This document shows, in pieces, positions 1-9,373 of a DNA stretch of 64,000 bases; position 1 is the stretch's first letter; each line of letters starts with the position of its first letter. The DNA is taken from assembly GCF_023509015.1 (NCBI RefSeq), contig NZ_CP094975.1:1123501-1187500 (forward strand), given 5' to 3'. The translations under genes and the position numbers were made by a program. The notes beneath the pieces were generated by a model that saw only the letters and a list, made by a program, of their open reading frames with translations, ran no database searches and was not told where the DNA came from. The stretch comes from Pseudomonas abieticivorans. GTDB lineage: Bacteria > Pseudomonadota > Gammaproteobacteria > Pseudomonadales > Pseudomonadaceae.

Positions 1-687
1 TTCTTTCAGGCGCCCGGCAAAGCGCTGCTGGGTTTCCACGGGCAACGCCTGCTCGGTCAAATGGCTGGCGTACAGCAAGGCGGCCGACAGCGGCGTGCGA
101 ATCTGGTGAGCGAGCGAGGCCACCATGCGCCCCAGCGAAGAGAGGCGCTCGTGACGGGCCAATTGCCCTTGCAGGCGACGGGTTTCCGTCAGGTCGTTGA
201 GCAACACCAACTGGCCAGGCTCGGCATCCAGCGAACGGGTGGCGATGGACAGGCGCCGGCCATCCTTGAGGGAGATTTCATGGCCGTCGTCTTCACGCGG
301 GGCAAAACAGCGAGCGATCACGTGGCGCCACATCTCGCCCTCCAGCGGCTCGCCCAGCAGTTCGAGCGCCGTGGGGTTGGCTTCCCGCACAACGCCTTGG
401 GCGTCGATCACGATGACCCCGCCCGGCAGCAAGTCCAGCAGGTTTTGCAGGCGGTTGGCCAGGCGCTCTTTCTCGGCAAGCTCAGCCATGCGCTGGGCAC
501 TGACGATCGCCAACTCGCCCTTGAGCTCCGCAACGCGGGCCTCGAGCATGCCGTAGGAATCGCTGAGCTGCGTCGACATCTGGTTGAACAACGCGAACGC
601 CTGCTCCAGGCCAAGTCGGCTGGCCTGCTCGACGCAGGGGTGGCCCTCAGGTTCAGGGGCACAGGACTGGGGGGCGGCCTGGGGCAT
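1..687 (-). CDS. fleS: FleS, flagellar sensor histidine kinase (N-terminal part)
   Basis: Sensor kinase of the FleS/FleR pair, which switches on the class III basal-body and hook genes of the polar flagellum. The visible 229 residues have no membrane segment, so the protein is probably cytoplasmic. A PAS-like domain covers about residues 75-170. The dimerisation/phosphoacceptor segment follows, with H194 in SLAHQIRTPLSA. The ATP-binding domain lies beyond the window edge. The ATG at 687 has a GGAG ribosome site. The gene lies downstream of fleQ, with a sigma-54 element between them, as expected for a FleQ-dependent fleSR operon. Confidence 0.93.
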   Translation of the reverse strand, partial: MPQAAPQSCAPEPEGHPCVEQASRLGLEQAFALFNQMSTQLSDSYGMLEARVAELKGELAIVSAQRMAELAEKERLANRLQNLLDLLPGGVIVIDAQGVVREANPTALELLGEPLEGEMWRHVIARCFAPREDDGHEISLKDGRRLSIATRSLDAEPGQLVLLNDLTETRRLQGQLARHERLSSLGRMVASLAHQIRTPLSAALLYASHLTEQALPVETQQRFAGRLKE

Positions 688-740
688 GGGGGCTATCTCC
701 GTGGCGAACCGTCATAAAAAGGTATCTGCCAGCAGACATA

Positions 741-755
741 GCAATCACCGTGCCG
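741..755 (-). promoter_or_regulatory. Sigma-54 promoter of fleS(R)
   Basis: Read on the minus strand the site is CGGCACGGTGATTGC, with GG and GC exactly 10 bases apart as in the -24/-12 consensus. It lies about 55 bases before the fleS start. Activation of fleSR by FleQ with RpoN is known in P. aeruginosa. Confidence 0.75.
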
Positions 756-883
756 AAACATTTCAGTACAGCCGCAAGGGGCTCAAGGGATTGGCATCAG
801 GGTTGTTACAAAGACGGGGGAGGCACGCCAGACAAGGCCTGCGGAGTGTTTCGAAAATGCTAAAAAAACTGTAACAGACCGCG

Positions 884-907
884 GATTGGCGCTTCCGTTC
901 GCCAATC
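884..907. terminator. Hairpin downstream of fleQ
   Basis: A perfect 8-bp inverted repeat (gattggcg / cgccaatc) with an 8-base loop lies 16 bases past the fleQ stop. It lacks a T-tract on the minus strand, so termination here is only a possibility. Confidence 0.35.
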
Positions 908-922
908 AGCAAAAATCAGGCG

Positions 923-2398
<1,476 letters not shown>

Positions 2399-2501
2399 GC
2401 AATAGCAACTTCCCTAGTCAACTCGATGCCCTCGAAGGGCAAGCTCGACGTAATTTGGCCCGATGTGGCTAATAGACGCCAGGAGAAAGCGAACAGCTAC
2501 T

Positions 2502-2530
2502 AGTTAAGTCAAAAAAGCGTACACAGTCAA
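2502..2530 (-). promoter_or_regulatory. Possible sigma-70 promoter of fleQ
   Basis: On the minus strand TTGACT and TTAACT are 17 bases apart, about 100 bases before fleQ. No sigma-54 element is seen here, which fits the sigma-70 expression known for fleQ. The -10 match is modest. Confidence 0.35.
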
Positions 2531-2564
2531 ATTTATGGCGCATCACTTTTCATCAACCGAGCGT

Positions 2565-2858
2565 TTAACGGAACAGATGGTAAACCTTTGCGGCATTGTG
2601 CGCATGTTTCAGTTGCGACATCTCGTCGACAATTGCCGCCCGTTCCCCTCGGCTGACGTCCAGCAGTTGGCGATACACAGCCAACAACCCCTCCAGCTTG
2701 TCGCGTAATTGCGTTTCGTCGGCCCGGTCTTCCACTGACAGCGCGTCGACGCAAGCCCGGCATTGGCGGTCGAGTTCGCGAATGGCTTCCCAATCCCGCG
2801 CCGCCAGGGCATCGGTCAGGGCGTGGCTGGTGTCTTCAATACGCTGCAGTGCACTCAT
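2565..2858 (-). CDS. fliT: FliT-like flagellar chaperone
   Basis: A small, charged, all-helical protein of 97 residues directly downstream of fliS, the usual place of the FliD export chaperone FliT. The ATG at 2858 (MSALQRIEDTSHAL) is preferred over one at 2876 because GAGGA lies 7 bases before it, while the upstream ATG has AAGG only 3 bases away. The family is poorly conserved in sequence, so the call rests on size, composition and the fliC-flaG-fliD-fliS order. Confidence 0.72.
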   Translation of the reverse strand: MSALQRIEDTSHALTDALAARDWEAIRELDRQCRACVDALSVEDRADETQLRDKLEGLLAVYRQLLDVSRGERAAIVDEMSQLKHAHNAAKVYHLFR

Positions 2859-2881
2859 GTCAACTTCCTCGGACATTGGCC

Positions 2882-3277
2882 TTACTCGTTGGTCGCGATG
2901 GCGTCCCAGCCACTCTTCACGGTAATCAACAGCTTGGCCACCTCATCGATCATTTCCGGATCGTTGGTGCGGTTGGCCTCGCCCAGGCGCTGCATCATGT
3001 AAGCATACAACGCGTCGACCTGTTGCAGGCCTTCGGGATCGATACCGTTTTTTTCAGGATCAATACCGGCGCGCAAACCGCCGATGATCTCGATGGCCTT
3101 GCTCAGCATGATGCCCTTCTGTGCAATCTGGCCGCGGCTCAACGCACCCTTGGCCTGCGCCAGGCGGTCGAGCCCACCTTCCATGAGCATCTGCACCAAG
3201 CGGTGCGGGCTCGCCTCGGAGGTCTGCGCTACGGAGCTGACCTTCTGATATTGGCGAAGGGCTTTCATGGGGTTCAT
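2882..3277 (-). CDS. fliS: FliS, flagellin export chaperone
   Basis: Cytoplasmic chaperone that binds the C terminus of newly made flagellin and prevents polymerisation before export. The 131 residues are helical and begin MNPMKALRQYQKV, with the typical SPHRLVQMLMEGGLDRLAQAKGA segment. The start has GAGGAAGCAAC before the ATG. It sits between fliD and fliT, 160 bases after fliD and beyond a strong hairpin. Confidence 0.95.
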   Translation of the reverse strand: MNPMKALRQYQKVSSVAQTSEASPHRLVQMLMEGGLDRLAQAKGALSRGQIAQKGIMLSKAIEIIGGLRAGIDPEKNGIDPEGLQQVDALYAYMMQRLGEANRTNDPEMIDEVAKLLITVKSGWDAIATNE

Positions 3278-3381
3278 GTTGCTTCCTCGTTACACGTCAA
3301 CAGTGATGTGCCTTGCATGACCATTATGTCGACTGGCCCGCAAATAACTTTAGGGCGCTTTGGCGCCGGCCTGAAACGACA

Positions 3382-3418
3382 AGGCCCGGGCCGTCGATTC
3401 CGCGACGGGCCCGGGCCT
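3382..3418 (-). terminator. Hairpin between fliD and fliS
   Basis: A 15-bp GC-rich stem with one bulged base lies 20 bases past the fliD stop. On the minus strand it is followed by TTGTCGTTTC, a weak T-rich run, so it may attenuate rather than fully stop transcription into fliST. Confidence 0.55.
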
Positions 3419-3437
3419 CCGGCAGCTTTCCTGCCAA

Positions 3438-4886
3438 TCAGTCTGAAGATTTGGTGTTCAGGGAGTTAAGCGTAGTCATAACGCTGGTACTGGTCGCGTT
3501 GAGCTGGGCTACCAGTGTATCCATCGCCGAATACTTGGCGGTGAGCGTGGTGGTAAGGGTGTCCATCCGGCTGTCCAGGTCAGTTTGCTGGTTGTTCAAG
3601 TCGGTGGTGGATGCATCGTAGCTTTTGATGCGTGTTTGCAGGATGCCGCCCGTCTGAGTGTAGGGCGTGATCACCGACGTCAGGCGGCTGAGCAACCCCG
3701 AATCGCCGACGAACAAGCCAGCGACGTCGCCAGCGCTGTTGGTCATTGCAGCGGTCCACTTGGTATCGTCCAGCTCAAGGCTACCGTCGCTTTGAGTACT
3801 GACGCCCAACTGGGAAATGATGCTCAGGCTGCCGCTGGACCCGGACTTGGTCAACTGCCCCTGGATCGAAGCCAGCAAGTTGCGGATACCAGCATCACCG
3901 GTCAACGCGCCAGCGGTAGTGGTTGCCGAGGTACTGGTACTGGCCGTGGCCCCCGAGGCGGTAACCGCTGTCTGCGCATTGATGGTTGTCATCAGTGCGT
4001 TATAAGCCGTGACAAAACTCTGCACCGAAGTCTTCAAATCGTCGGTGCTGGAACCCACTGTGATCACGGTGGGTGTGGTACCCGTCGAAGCACCGGTCAG
4101 GTTGATGGTCACACCACTGATGGCCGAGTCCAGCGTGTTGCTGGCACTGGTCATGTCCAGGCCGTCGATGCTGTATTTGGCATCCTGCGGGATTTTGCCC
4201 AAGTAACCAGCGCCGGTATTGGAGCCCGCCATGCTGCCATCAATGTCCAAGGCTGTGACACCGCTCATGGACAGCCCTGTGTCGGCACCGGTGGTGGTGG
4301 AGGACAACACCAGGCGCGAGGCACCAGTGGAGTCGGTCACCAGGTTGGCCGTAATGCCCTTGGACTGCAGTTGGCTATTGATGGCATCGCGAACGCCGGA
4401 TAGCGTGGTGTTGGCACCCAGGGAGACGCTGTACGAGGTGCCCGTGCCCTGAGAGATACTCAGGGTAGTGGCGGCGGTGGTCATCACGGTGCTTGCGCCG
4501 CCCGAAACCGCTGCGGTGGTGACCTTCGAACCTGTCGCCAACTGAGTGACCAACAGGTCGTAAGTACCTGCCGCAGCCTTGTTCGAAGAGGTCGCTGTGG
4601 CGACGGACTCATTGGCGGAAGTTGCCGCCAGACCGATGAACTTCGTAGTGTCGTTAAGCGCCGCTATCGCCGTGGTGAACGTGGTCAAGGCCGTGTTCAC
4701 CGCATCCACGGCCGACTTCTGGGCCGCGACGGTCGATAGCTGGGTGGTGATCTGGGTTTGCTTGGGCGCTTTTTGCGCATTGACCAAGGCCTCGACGATA
4801 CTCGAGGTATCGATACCCGAACCCACGCCGCTGACGGTGATGCCGCCAGAGCTGCTGACCGAAGTCGTTGCGGTAGTAGTGGTCAT
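3438..4886 (-). CDS. fliD: FliD, filament cap protein
   Basis: Forms the cap at the filament tip that folds arriving flagellin; in P. aeruginosa it also binds mucin. It has 482 residues, rich in Thr, Ser, Ala and Gly and without cysteine. The FliD N-terminal domain starts near residue 14 (ITVSGVGSGIDTSSIVEALV), and the C-terminal coiled-coil domain ends with NLNNQQTDLDSRMDTLTTTLTAKYSAMDTLVAQLN (given here in part: see residues ~425-465). Its own sigma-54 element lies at 4961-4976. Confidence 0.95.
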   Translation of the reverse strand: MTTTTATTSVSSSGGITVSGVGSGIDTSSIVEALVNAQKAPKQTQITTQLSTVAAQKSAVDAVNTALTTFTTAIAALNDTTKFIGLAATSANESVATATSSNKAAAGTYDLLVTQLATGSKVTTAAVSGGASTVMTTAATTLSISQGTGTSYSVSLGANTTLSGVRDAINSQLQSKGITANLVTDSTGASRLVLSSTTTGADTGLSMSGVTALDIDGSMAGSNTGAGYLGKIPQDAKYSIDGLDMTSASNTLDSAISGVTINLTGASTGTTPTVITVGSSTDDLKTSVQSFVTAYNALMTTINAQTAVTASGATASTSTSATTTAGALTGDAGIRNLLASIQGQLTKSGSSGSLSIISQLGVSTQSDGSLELDDTKWTAAMTNSAGDVAGLFVGDSGLLSRLTSVITPYTQTGGILQTRIKSYDASTTDLNNQQTDLDSRMDTLTTTLTAKYSAMDTLVAQLNATSTSVMTTLNSLNTKSSD

Positions 4887-4960
4887 GGTTGAACTCCCGT
4901 TCTGGCGGCTGTCGGCTTTTTGACAAAACGCCTATCGTAAGCTGATTTCTACAAAGTTAA

Positions 4961-4976
4961 ACAAGTCTCGTGCCAA
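4961..4976 (-). promoter_or_regulatory. Sigma-54-type promoter of fliD, variant -12
   Basis: On the minus strand TTGGCACGAGACTTGT matches the -24/-12 consensus except that the -12 dinucleotide is GT instead of GC. It lies just after the flaG stop and 75 bases before fliD. Confidence 0.6.
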
Positions 4977-4980
4977 CCAC

Positions 4981-5343
4981 TCAGACTTGCGTATCGAACA
5001 GCGTACTATTGCCGTCCTTGAGGCTTTGCGCCAATTTCAAGGCGGTTTCGGACGGAATCTGCCGAACCACCTCGCCACTGTCGGTGGCGATGACCTTGAC
5101 CACGACCTGGTGGGTCGTATCGTCGATGGAGAACTCCAGGTTGCGCTGCGTCGAGTTGACGAAGTCCTGCATGTCCTTCACCGCTTGTTCCAATTCTGCC
5201 TTTTCCGGCTGTCGCGTAACACTGGTTTTATCGCTCGCGGTCGCGGCACTCGTGGCGGCGGTGGCTGGGGCCGCATTGCTGGTGGCCGCCGGTTGCGCCG
5301 TCAGCGGCGGGTACGACGCGTTCAATTTAACGCTCATGTCCAT
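4981..5343 (-). CDS. flaG: FlaG family protein
   Basis: Small protein of the FlaG family, which in Pseudomonas follows fliC and influences filament length. It has 120 residues from the ATG at 5343, chosen because GAGG lies 8 bases before it; an in-frame upstream ATG (5382) lies inside the fliC terminator. The N-terminal third is low-complexity Ala/Thr. The conserved part is the C-terminal 70 residues (LEFSIDDTTHQVVVKVIATDSGEVVRQIPSE, residues ~75-105). It lies 74 bases downstream of fliC, behind a terminator. Confidence 0.9.
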   Translation of the reverse strand: MDMSVKLNASYPPLTAQPAATSNAAPATAATSAATASDKTSVTRQPEKAELEQAVKDMQDFVNSTQRNLEFSIDDTTHQVVVKVIATDSGEVVRQIPSETALKLAQSLKDGNSTLFDTQV

Positions 5344-5363
5344 TTCCGTGACCTCGGTAAAAT

Positions 5364-5400
5364 GAAAAAAACGAAAGGGCACGCTCAGGCACCCTTCCGT
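5364..5400 (-). terminator. Rho-independent terminator of fliC
   Basis: A 9-bp stem (ACGGAAGGG / CCCTTTCGT on the minus strand, one G-T pair) is followed by six Ts, 18 bases after the fliC stop. flaG is then probably reached by read-through. Confidence 0.85.
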
Positions 5401-5417
5401 TCAACTAGCCGTTGCTA

Positions 5418-6266
5418 TTACTGAAGCAGCTTCAGTACAGCGGATGGCAGTTGGTTGGCTTGCGACAGGATCGCGGTGGAAGCCGACTGCAGAGTTTGTT
5501 GCTTGGTCAGTTCAGCAGTTTCAGCAGCAAAGTCAGCATCCTGAATGGTCGAACGCGAGGAGGTGGCGTTCGAAACAATGTTGTTCAGGTTGGAGATGGT
5601 GCTGGAGAAACGGTTTTGCTTGGCACCCAAGTCAGCACGAGCACTGTTGATTTTCGACAGAGCGGCGTCGATTGCCGAGATCGAGGCGTCGACGGCGCTG
5701 TGCGCGGTGTCGTTGCTGGTACCCGAAATGGAAGTGCTCGCCAGGCCCAGGCCGCTGGCAGAGAAGTTGCCGGTCAGGGACAGGGAGATGTGCTGGTCGG
5801 AGCCAGTCATCGCGCCAACTTGGAATTCCAAGGTCGAAGCCGAACCGTCCAGCAGTTTCATGCCGGTGCCGAAAGTGGTCGAAGTCGAGATACGAGTCAG
5901 TTCCTGGCTCATCTGCGAGTATTCGGCGTTCAGCGAGGTACGGTCAGCGGTGCTGTTGGAGTCGTTTCGCGACTGGACGGCCAGTTCACGCATACGCTGC
6001 AGAATGTTGGTGGACTCTTGCAGAGCGCCTTCAGCGGTCTGGGCGATCGAGATACCGTCGTTGGCGTTTTTGGTCGCCATGGTCAGGCCGTTGATCTGAG
6101 TGGTCAGACGGCTGGCGATTTGCAGGCCAGCGGCGTCGTCTTTTGCGCTGTTGATTTTCAGGCCGGAAGACAGACGAGTCATTGCGGTAGACAGGTTGCT
6201 GGAAGCGTTGTTCAGGTTGTTCTGAACAGTCAACGAAGCAATGTTAGTGTTTACTGTTAAAGCCAT
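5418..6266 (-). CDS. fliC: FliC, flagellin
   Basis: Filament subunit of the polar flagellum. It has 282 residues, a short flagellin: conserved D0/D1 termini ([15 protein letters not shown] at the start, ending [16 protein letters not shown]) and a small Ser/Thr-rich central domain (~160-200) that is the likely glycan acceptor region. There is no cysteine. The flg22-equivalent segment is at residues 30-51. The ATG has GAGGAATTCGTC upstream. A FliA promoter lies at 6347-6374. The glycosylation island is immediately upstream. Confidence 0.98.
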   Translation of the reverse strand: MALTVNTNIASLTVQNNLNNASSNLSTAMTRLSSGLKINSAKDDAAGLQIASRLTTQINGLTMATKNANDGISIAQTAEGALQESTNILQRMRELAVQSRNDSNSTADRTSLNAEYSQMSQELTRISTSTTFGTGMKLLDGSASTLEFQVGAMTGSDQHISLSLTGNFSASGLGLASTSISGTSNDTAHSAVDASISAIDAALSKINSARADLGAKQNRFSSTISNLNNIVSNATSSRSTIQDADFAAETAELTKQQTLQSASTAILSQANQLPSAVLKLLQ

Positions 6267-6346
6267 GACGAATTCCTCATTGGGTGGGTGCAGCGGCTTC
6301 CGGCCCTGGCAACCGCCGGGTGTGGCCTAGAGAACCTTCGTAATAG

Positions 6347-6374
6347 TTATCGTCGTGAGTGGAACTTGCTTGAG
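6347..6374 (-). promoter_or_regulatory. Sigma-28 (FliA) promoter of fliC
   Basis: On the minus strand CTCAAGCAA and GACGATAA fit the FliA consensus (TAAAGTTT, 11 bases, GCCGATAA) with exactly 11 bases between the octamers. It gives a leader of about 75 bases before the fliC ATG. Confidence 0.8.
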
Positions 6375-6495
6375 GGTTTTTTTTCGAAAAAAATGCCATC
6401 AGTGCGCCACCCCTTGTAAACCGGGCCCTCCAGCCCAGCCCACGATAACCTCACGCCCACCACCCAACGTATCGGTTGTGACACAGGTCACATTT

Positions 6496-6774
6496 TCAGC
6501 CCGCCAGCCCCTGCCCCGCCTGCGTCATCAACTCGAGCATTTCATATTCAAGATAGTCGGCCAGCGCCAACCAGTCCTGCCTCTGCTGGCAAGCGAAGAC
6601 CTGCGCCAACAACACCGACCATTGTTGCCGCACCGATTCAGGCGTAGGCGCGAACAACGGCATCAAGGCACTGATCAGCTCGACCATCGCCAGCGCCGCC
6701 TCGACGTCACGCCCTAAGCGAAACAGCTGTGCACAAGCGGCGACTGGCTGTCGGTACGGGGAAAATTCGGTCAT
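6496..6774 (-). CDS. Small protein translationally coupled to Maf, function unknown
   Basis: A 92-residue, mostly helical, soluble protein rich in Ala, Leu and Gln (starts MTEFSPYRQPVAACAQLFRL). Its ATG overlaps the stop of the maf gene as ATGA, so the two proteins are probably made in linked amounts. No membrane segment or signal peptide is seen. I do not recognise the family. The position between maf and fliC suggests a partner of the Maf glycosyltransferase or a flagellin-binding helper, but this is inference. Confidence 0.75.
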   Translation of the reverse strand: MTEFSPYRQPVAACAQLFRLGRDVEAALAMVELISALMPLFAPTPESVRQQWSVLLAQVFACQQRQDWLALADYLEYEMLELMTQAGQGLAG

Positions 6775-8063
6775 GGGCACCACTGCGGATCGAAGCGGGT
6801 ACCGGCGATCAGCGCGCCAGCCCGGCTGGTGTTGAAGAAAGGCACCTGCGGGTGGCCGGCGATGTAGCGTTCGAGTTCGATCAGGTAGCTGCGAAAATTG
6901 AGTTGGGTGCGCACCCGCTGGCCATGCCCATCGAGCACCCAGTGCCGCGCCGCCTGCAATTGCGGGCCAAGCTCGCCATCGCCCCAGCCGGCGTGGGTCT
7001 TGCCGCTGGGGAACGCAAAGTCGGCGCCAAACAGGGTCACCCGCCCGGCCCCCATCTTGACGGCCAGGTCCACCGCCGGGTGGATCACGCTGCCGCCCAC
7101 GTAAAGGCTGCCCTTGGGCTGTTGCTCGCGCAATTGGGCGTACACCGGGCTTGCCGAATACGCCACGTGCCGTGGCCCCTGCCAAGTCTCCAACAGCGCC
7201 CGCTCGAGCAACGGCAGATAGACCAGGCCGACGCCTGCAGAACCCTCGGCCGGCAAATGCAGGCTGCTGATGCGCTGATCGATGCTGACCACCAGATCCG
7301 GCACGATACCGTGGGCCAGCAACGGCCGGTAGGCGGTGTCGACACAGATGAAAAATGGCCGCTGGGCGCCTGCGCGGACCTGCTTGAGGGCGGCGAAATG
7401 CCGTTCCAGGCTGGGGCCGGTGGCAATCACCAGGAACTCGCGACCGGCCTGGCTGCCAAACAACCCGGCCACGTCGCGATCCTGCTGTAACAACGGCAAC
7501 GCTTGTTGCAGGCGCTGCTGGATGAACGGATCACGGGCATCGAATTCGCGATTGTTGAAGGCCAGGTGCACTTCGCTGATCAGCCGGTCGCGGATCCTGG
7601 CGTTGTAGTCGTCGGCCAGCACGGTCTCGGCCGGCAAGGCGAAAAATGGCAAGCAGATTTCGCCGTGATCCCCGGCCATGACCAACTCGACCCGGGGATC
7701 TTGCAGCCACGGCGCCTGGTCGAGCAGTTGCACCACCAGGGCGAACAGCGCGGCATTGAGGATGTGCACGGTCAGGCGTTGCAGTGCCGGGCGCGCCAGC
7801 AACGCAAGCTGCAAATCGCCCAGGCCGGTGCCATACACGTGCACATGGGCGGCATCGACCTGTAAGGTCGCCGCCTGCAGATGCGCCTCGGCCGTGCGGT
7901 CGTGGCGACTGGTCAGTTGCACGCCGTTCACGCTCAAGGTCGAGCCCAGGCCTTCGACCAATTGCGCATCCAGCGACTGAGGGTGTTCCAGAGACAGGCG
8001 AGCGTACAGCGACGGCCAGCGCGACTGCAGGATCTGCGCATTGCGCTGGGGGTGGTCGGTCAT
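6771..8063 (-). CDS. Maf/DUF115 motility accessory glycosyltransferase
   Basis: Member of the Maf (6-hydroxymethylpterin diphosphokinase MptE-like, DUF115) family. Family members transfer nonulosonic acids such as pseudaminic acid onto flagellin serines and threonines before export. It has 430 residues. The DUF115 core begins near residue 210 with VIATGPSLERHFAALK and includes VDTAYRPLLAHGIVPDLVVSID (part) and GGSVIHPAVDLAVKMGAGRV. The ATG at 8063 is chosen because GAGG lies upstream; a GTG at 8078 would add five residues. It lies downstream of the Pse genes and upstream of fliC. Confidence 0.87.
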   Translation of the reverse strand: MTDHPQRNAQILQSRWPSLYARLSLEHPQSLDAQLVEGLGSTLSVNGVQLTSRHDRTAEAHLQAATLQVDAAHVHVYGTGLGDLQLALLARPALQRLTVHILNAALFALVVQLLDQAPWLQDPRVELVMAGDHGEICLPFFALPAETVLADDYNARIRDRLISEVHLAFNNREFDARDPFIQQRLQQALPLLQQDRDVAGLFGSQAGREFLVIATGPSLERHFAALKQVRAGAQRPFFICVDTAYRPLLAHGIVPDLVVSIDQRISSLHLPAEGSAGVGLVYLPLLERALLETWQGPRHVAYSASPVYAQLREQQPKGSLYVGGSVIHPAVDLAVKMGAGRVTLFGADFAFPSGKTHAGWGDGELGPQLQAARHWVLDGHGQRVRTQLNFRSYLIELERYIAGHPQVPFFNTSRAGALIAGTRFDPQWCP

Positions 8064-8199
8064 GGCGGGGGGCCTCACAAGGGATGCAAGATACGCCAGC
8101 CGCCACGCCTCAAGGCCGGGGCGGCCTGAGGGCTGCGTGCTCGAATATTACACGCAATGGGCTGCGCCTGCGTAGCTGCAGGCACGGCCCAGGGTGCGA

Positions 8200-9126
8200 T
8201 CAAGGGCGGTAAATGATCGCCGAGCCCCACGACAAGCCAACGCCGAAACCGCTCAGCGCGACGCGCTTCCACGGGGCGTCCATGACGTGTTTTTCCAGCA
8301 GCAGCGGGATACTCGACGACACCGTATTGCCGGTCTCGACCATGTCCTTGATGAACTTCTCGGGCTCTTCCTCGAAGCGCCGGGCCACGGCATCGACGAT
8401 CGCCGCGCTGCCCTGGTGAATGCAGAACGCGTCGATATCGGCGGATTTGAGCCCCGACTCGTCGAGCAATTCGTGCAAATGCGCCGGCACTTTCAGCAAA
8501 GCAAAGTTGAACACCTGACGGCCGTTCATGAAGAACACGCCGTCGGAAACCTTCAAGTGCGGTGCGCCGGAACCGTCGGTGCCGAACTTGGCCTTGCCCA
8601 ACTGCCAGGGCGCATCCTCACCCATCCAGGTGGCGGTTGCCGCGTCACCGAACAGCATGGTGGTGTTGCGATCTTCCGGGTCGACGATCTTGGAATACGG
8701 GTCAGCCGTGACCAGCAGGCCGTTCTTCAGGCCGGCGGCTTCCATGAAGCCTTTCATGGCATAAATGCCATAGACATAGCCCGAACAGCCCAGGGAAATG
8801 TCAAACGCCGCCACGTGGGTTGGCAGGCCGAGTTTGTCCTGGACGATGGCAGCAGTGTGCGGCAAGCCCTCTTCGTCACCGTTCTGGGTGACGACGATCA
8901 GCGCATCGATGGATTCGCGCTTGAGCTGCGGATTGTTGGCGAACAAGGCGTTGACGGCTTCCACGCACAGGTCCGACGTTTCCTGGGCCGCGTCTTTGCG
9001 CGGCAGGAAGGCGGAGCCGATCTTGCCCAGGATGAATTCTTCATCTTTGGCAAATTTGGCACCCTGGGCGTAGTTATCGAGCCCGGCCGACGGCACGTAA
9101 CTCGCTATGCTTTTTATGCCAATCAT
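8200..9126 (-). CDS. 3-oxoacyl-ACP synthase III-like enzyme of the glycosylation island
   Basis: FabH/KAS III-fold condensing enzyme of 308 residues with the full catalytic triad: Cys114 (ISLGCSGYVYG), His237 (FCIHQGSAA) and Asn267 (GNTVSS). A KAS III gene also sits in the P. syringae flagellin glycosylation island, where the glycan carries a hydroxybutyryl group, so this enzyme may make a short beta-keto acyl chain for an N-acyl group on the sugar. It lies between pseI and maf with gaps of 247 and 136 bases, so it may have its own promoter. The role is inferred from context. Confidence 0.85.
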   Translation of the reverse strand: MIGIKSIASYVPSAGLDNYAQGAKFAKDEEFILGKIGSAFLPRKDAAQETSDLCVEAVNALFANNPQLKRESIDALIVVTQNGDEEGLPHTAAIVQDKLGLPTHVAAFDISLGCSGYVYGIYAMKGFMEAAGLKNGLLVTADPYSKIVDPEDRNTTMLFGDAATATWMGEDAPWQLGKAKFGTDGSGAPHLKVSDGVFFMNGRQVFNFALLKVPAHLHELLDESGLKSADIDAFCIHQGSAAIVDAVARRFEEEPEKFIKDMVETGNTVSSSIPLLLEKHVMDAPWKRVALSGFGVGLSWGSAIIYRP

Positions 9127-9373
9127 TATGGCTTCCCAATAATAAACAGCTAAATATCACCGCTCGCATGCTCGAGGGGCGCCGACTTGACAGGGACGTC
9201 TGCCGCCCGAACGGGGCGCCAGCGGACGTTGCCGGAGGCTTGCACCAAGCCACCCACAGGGCTAAACGCCATCATCACCCACCAATACATTACAGTGGAG
9301 ATGCGCGTTATGACTCATAGGTCACGCTGATTTAACCTCAATTTCATATTTTGTGACATGCCTTGTGACGATC

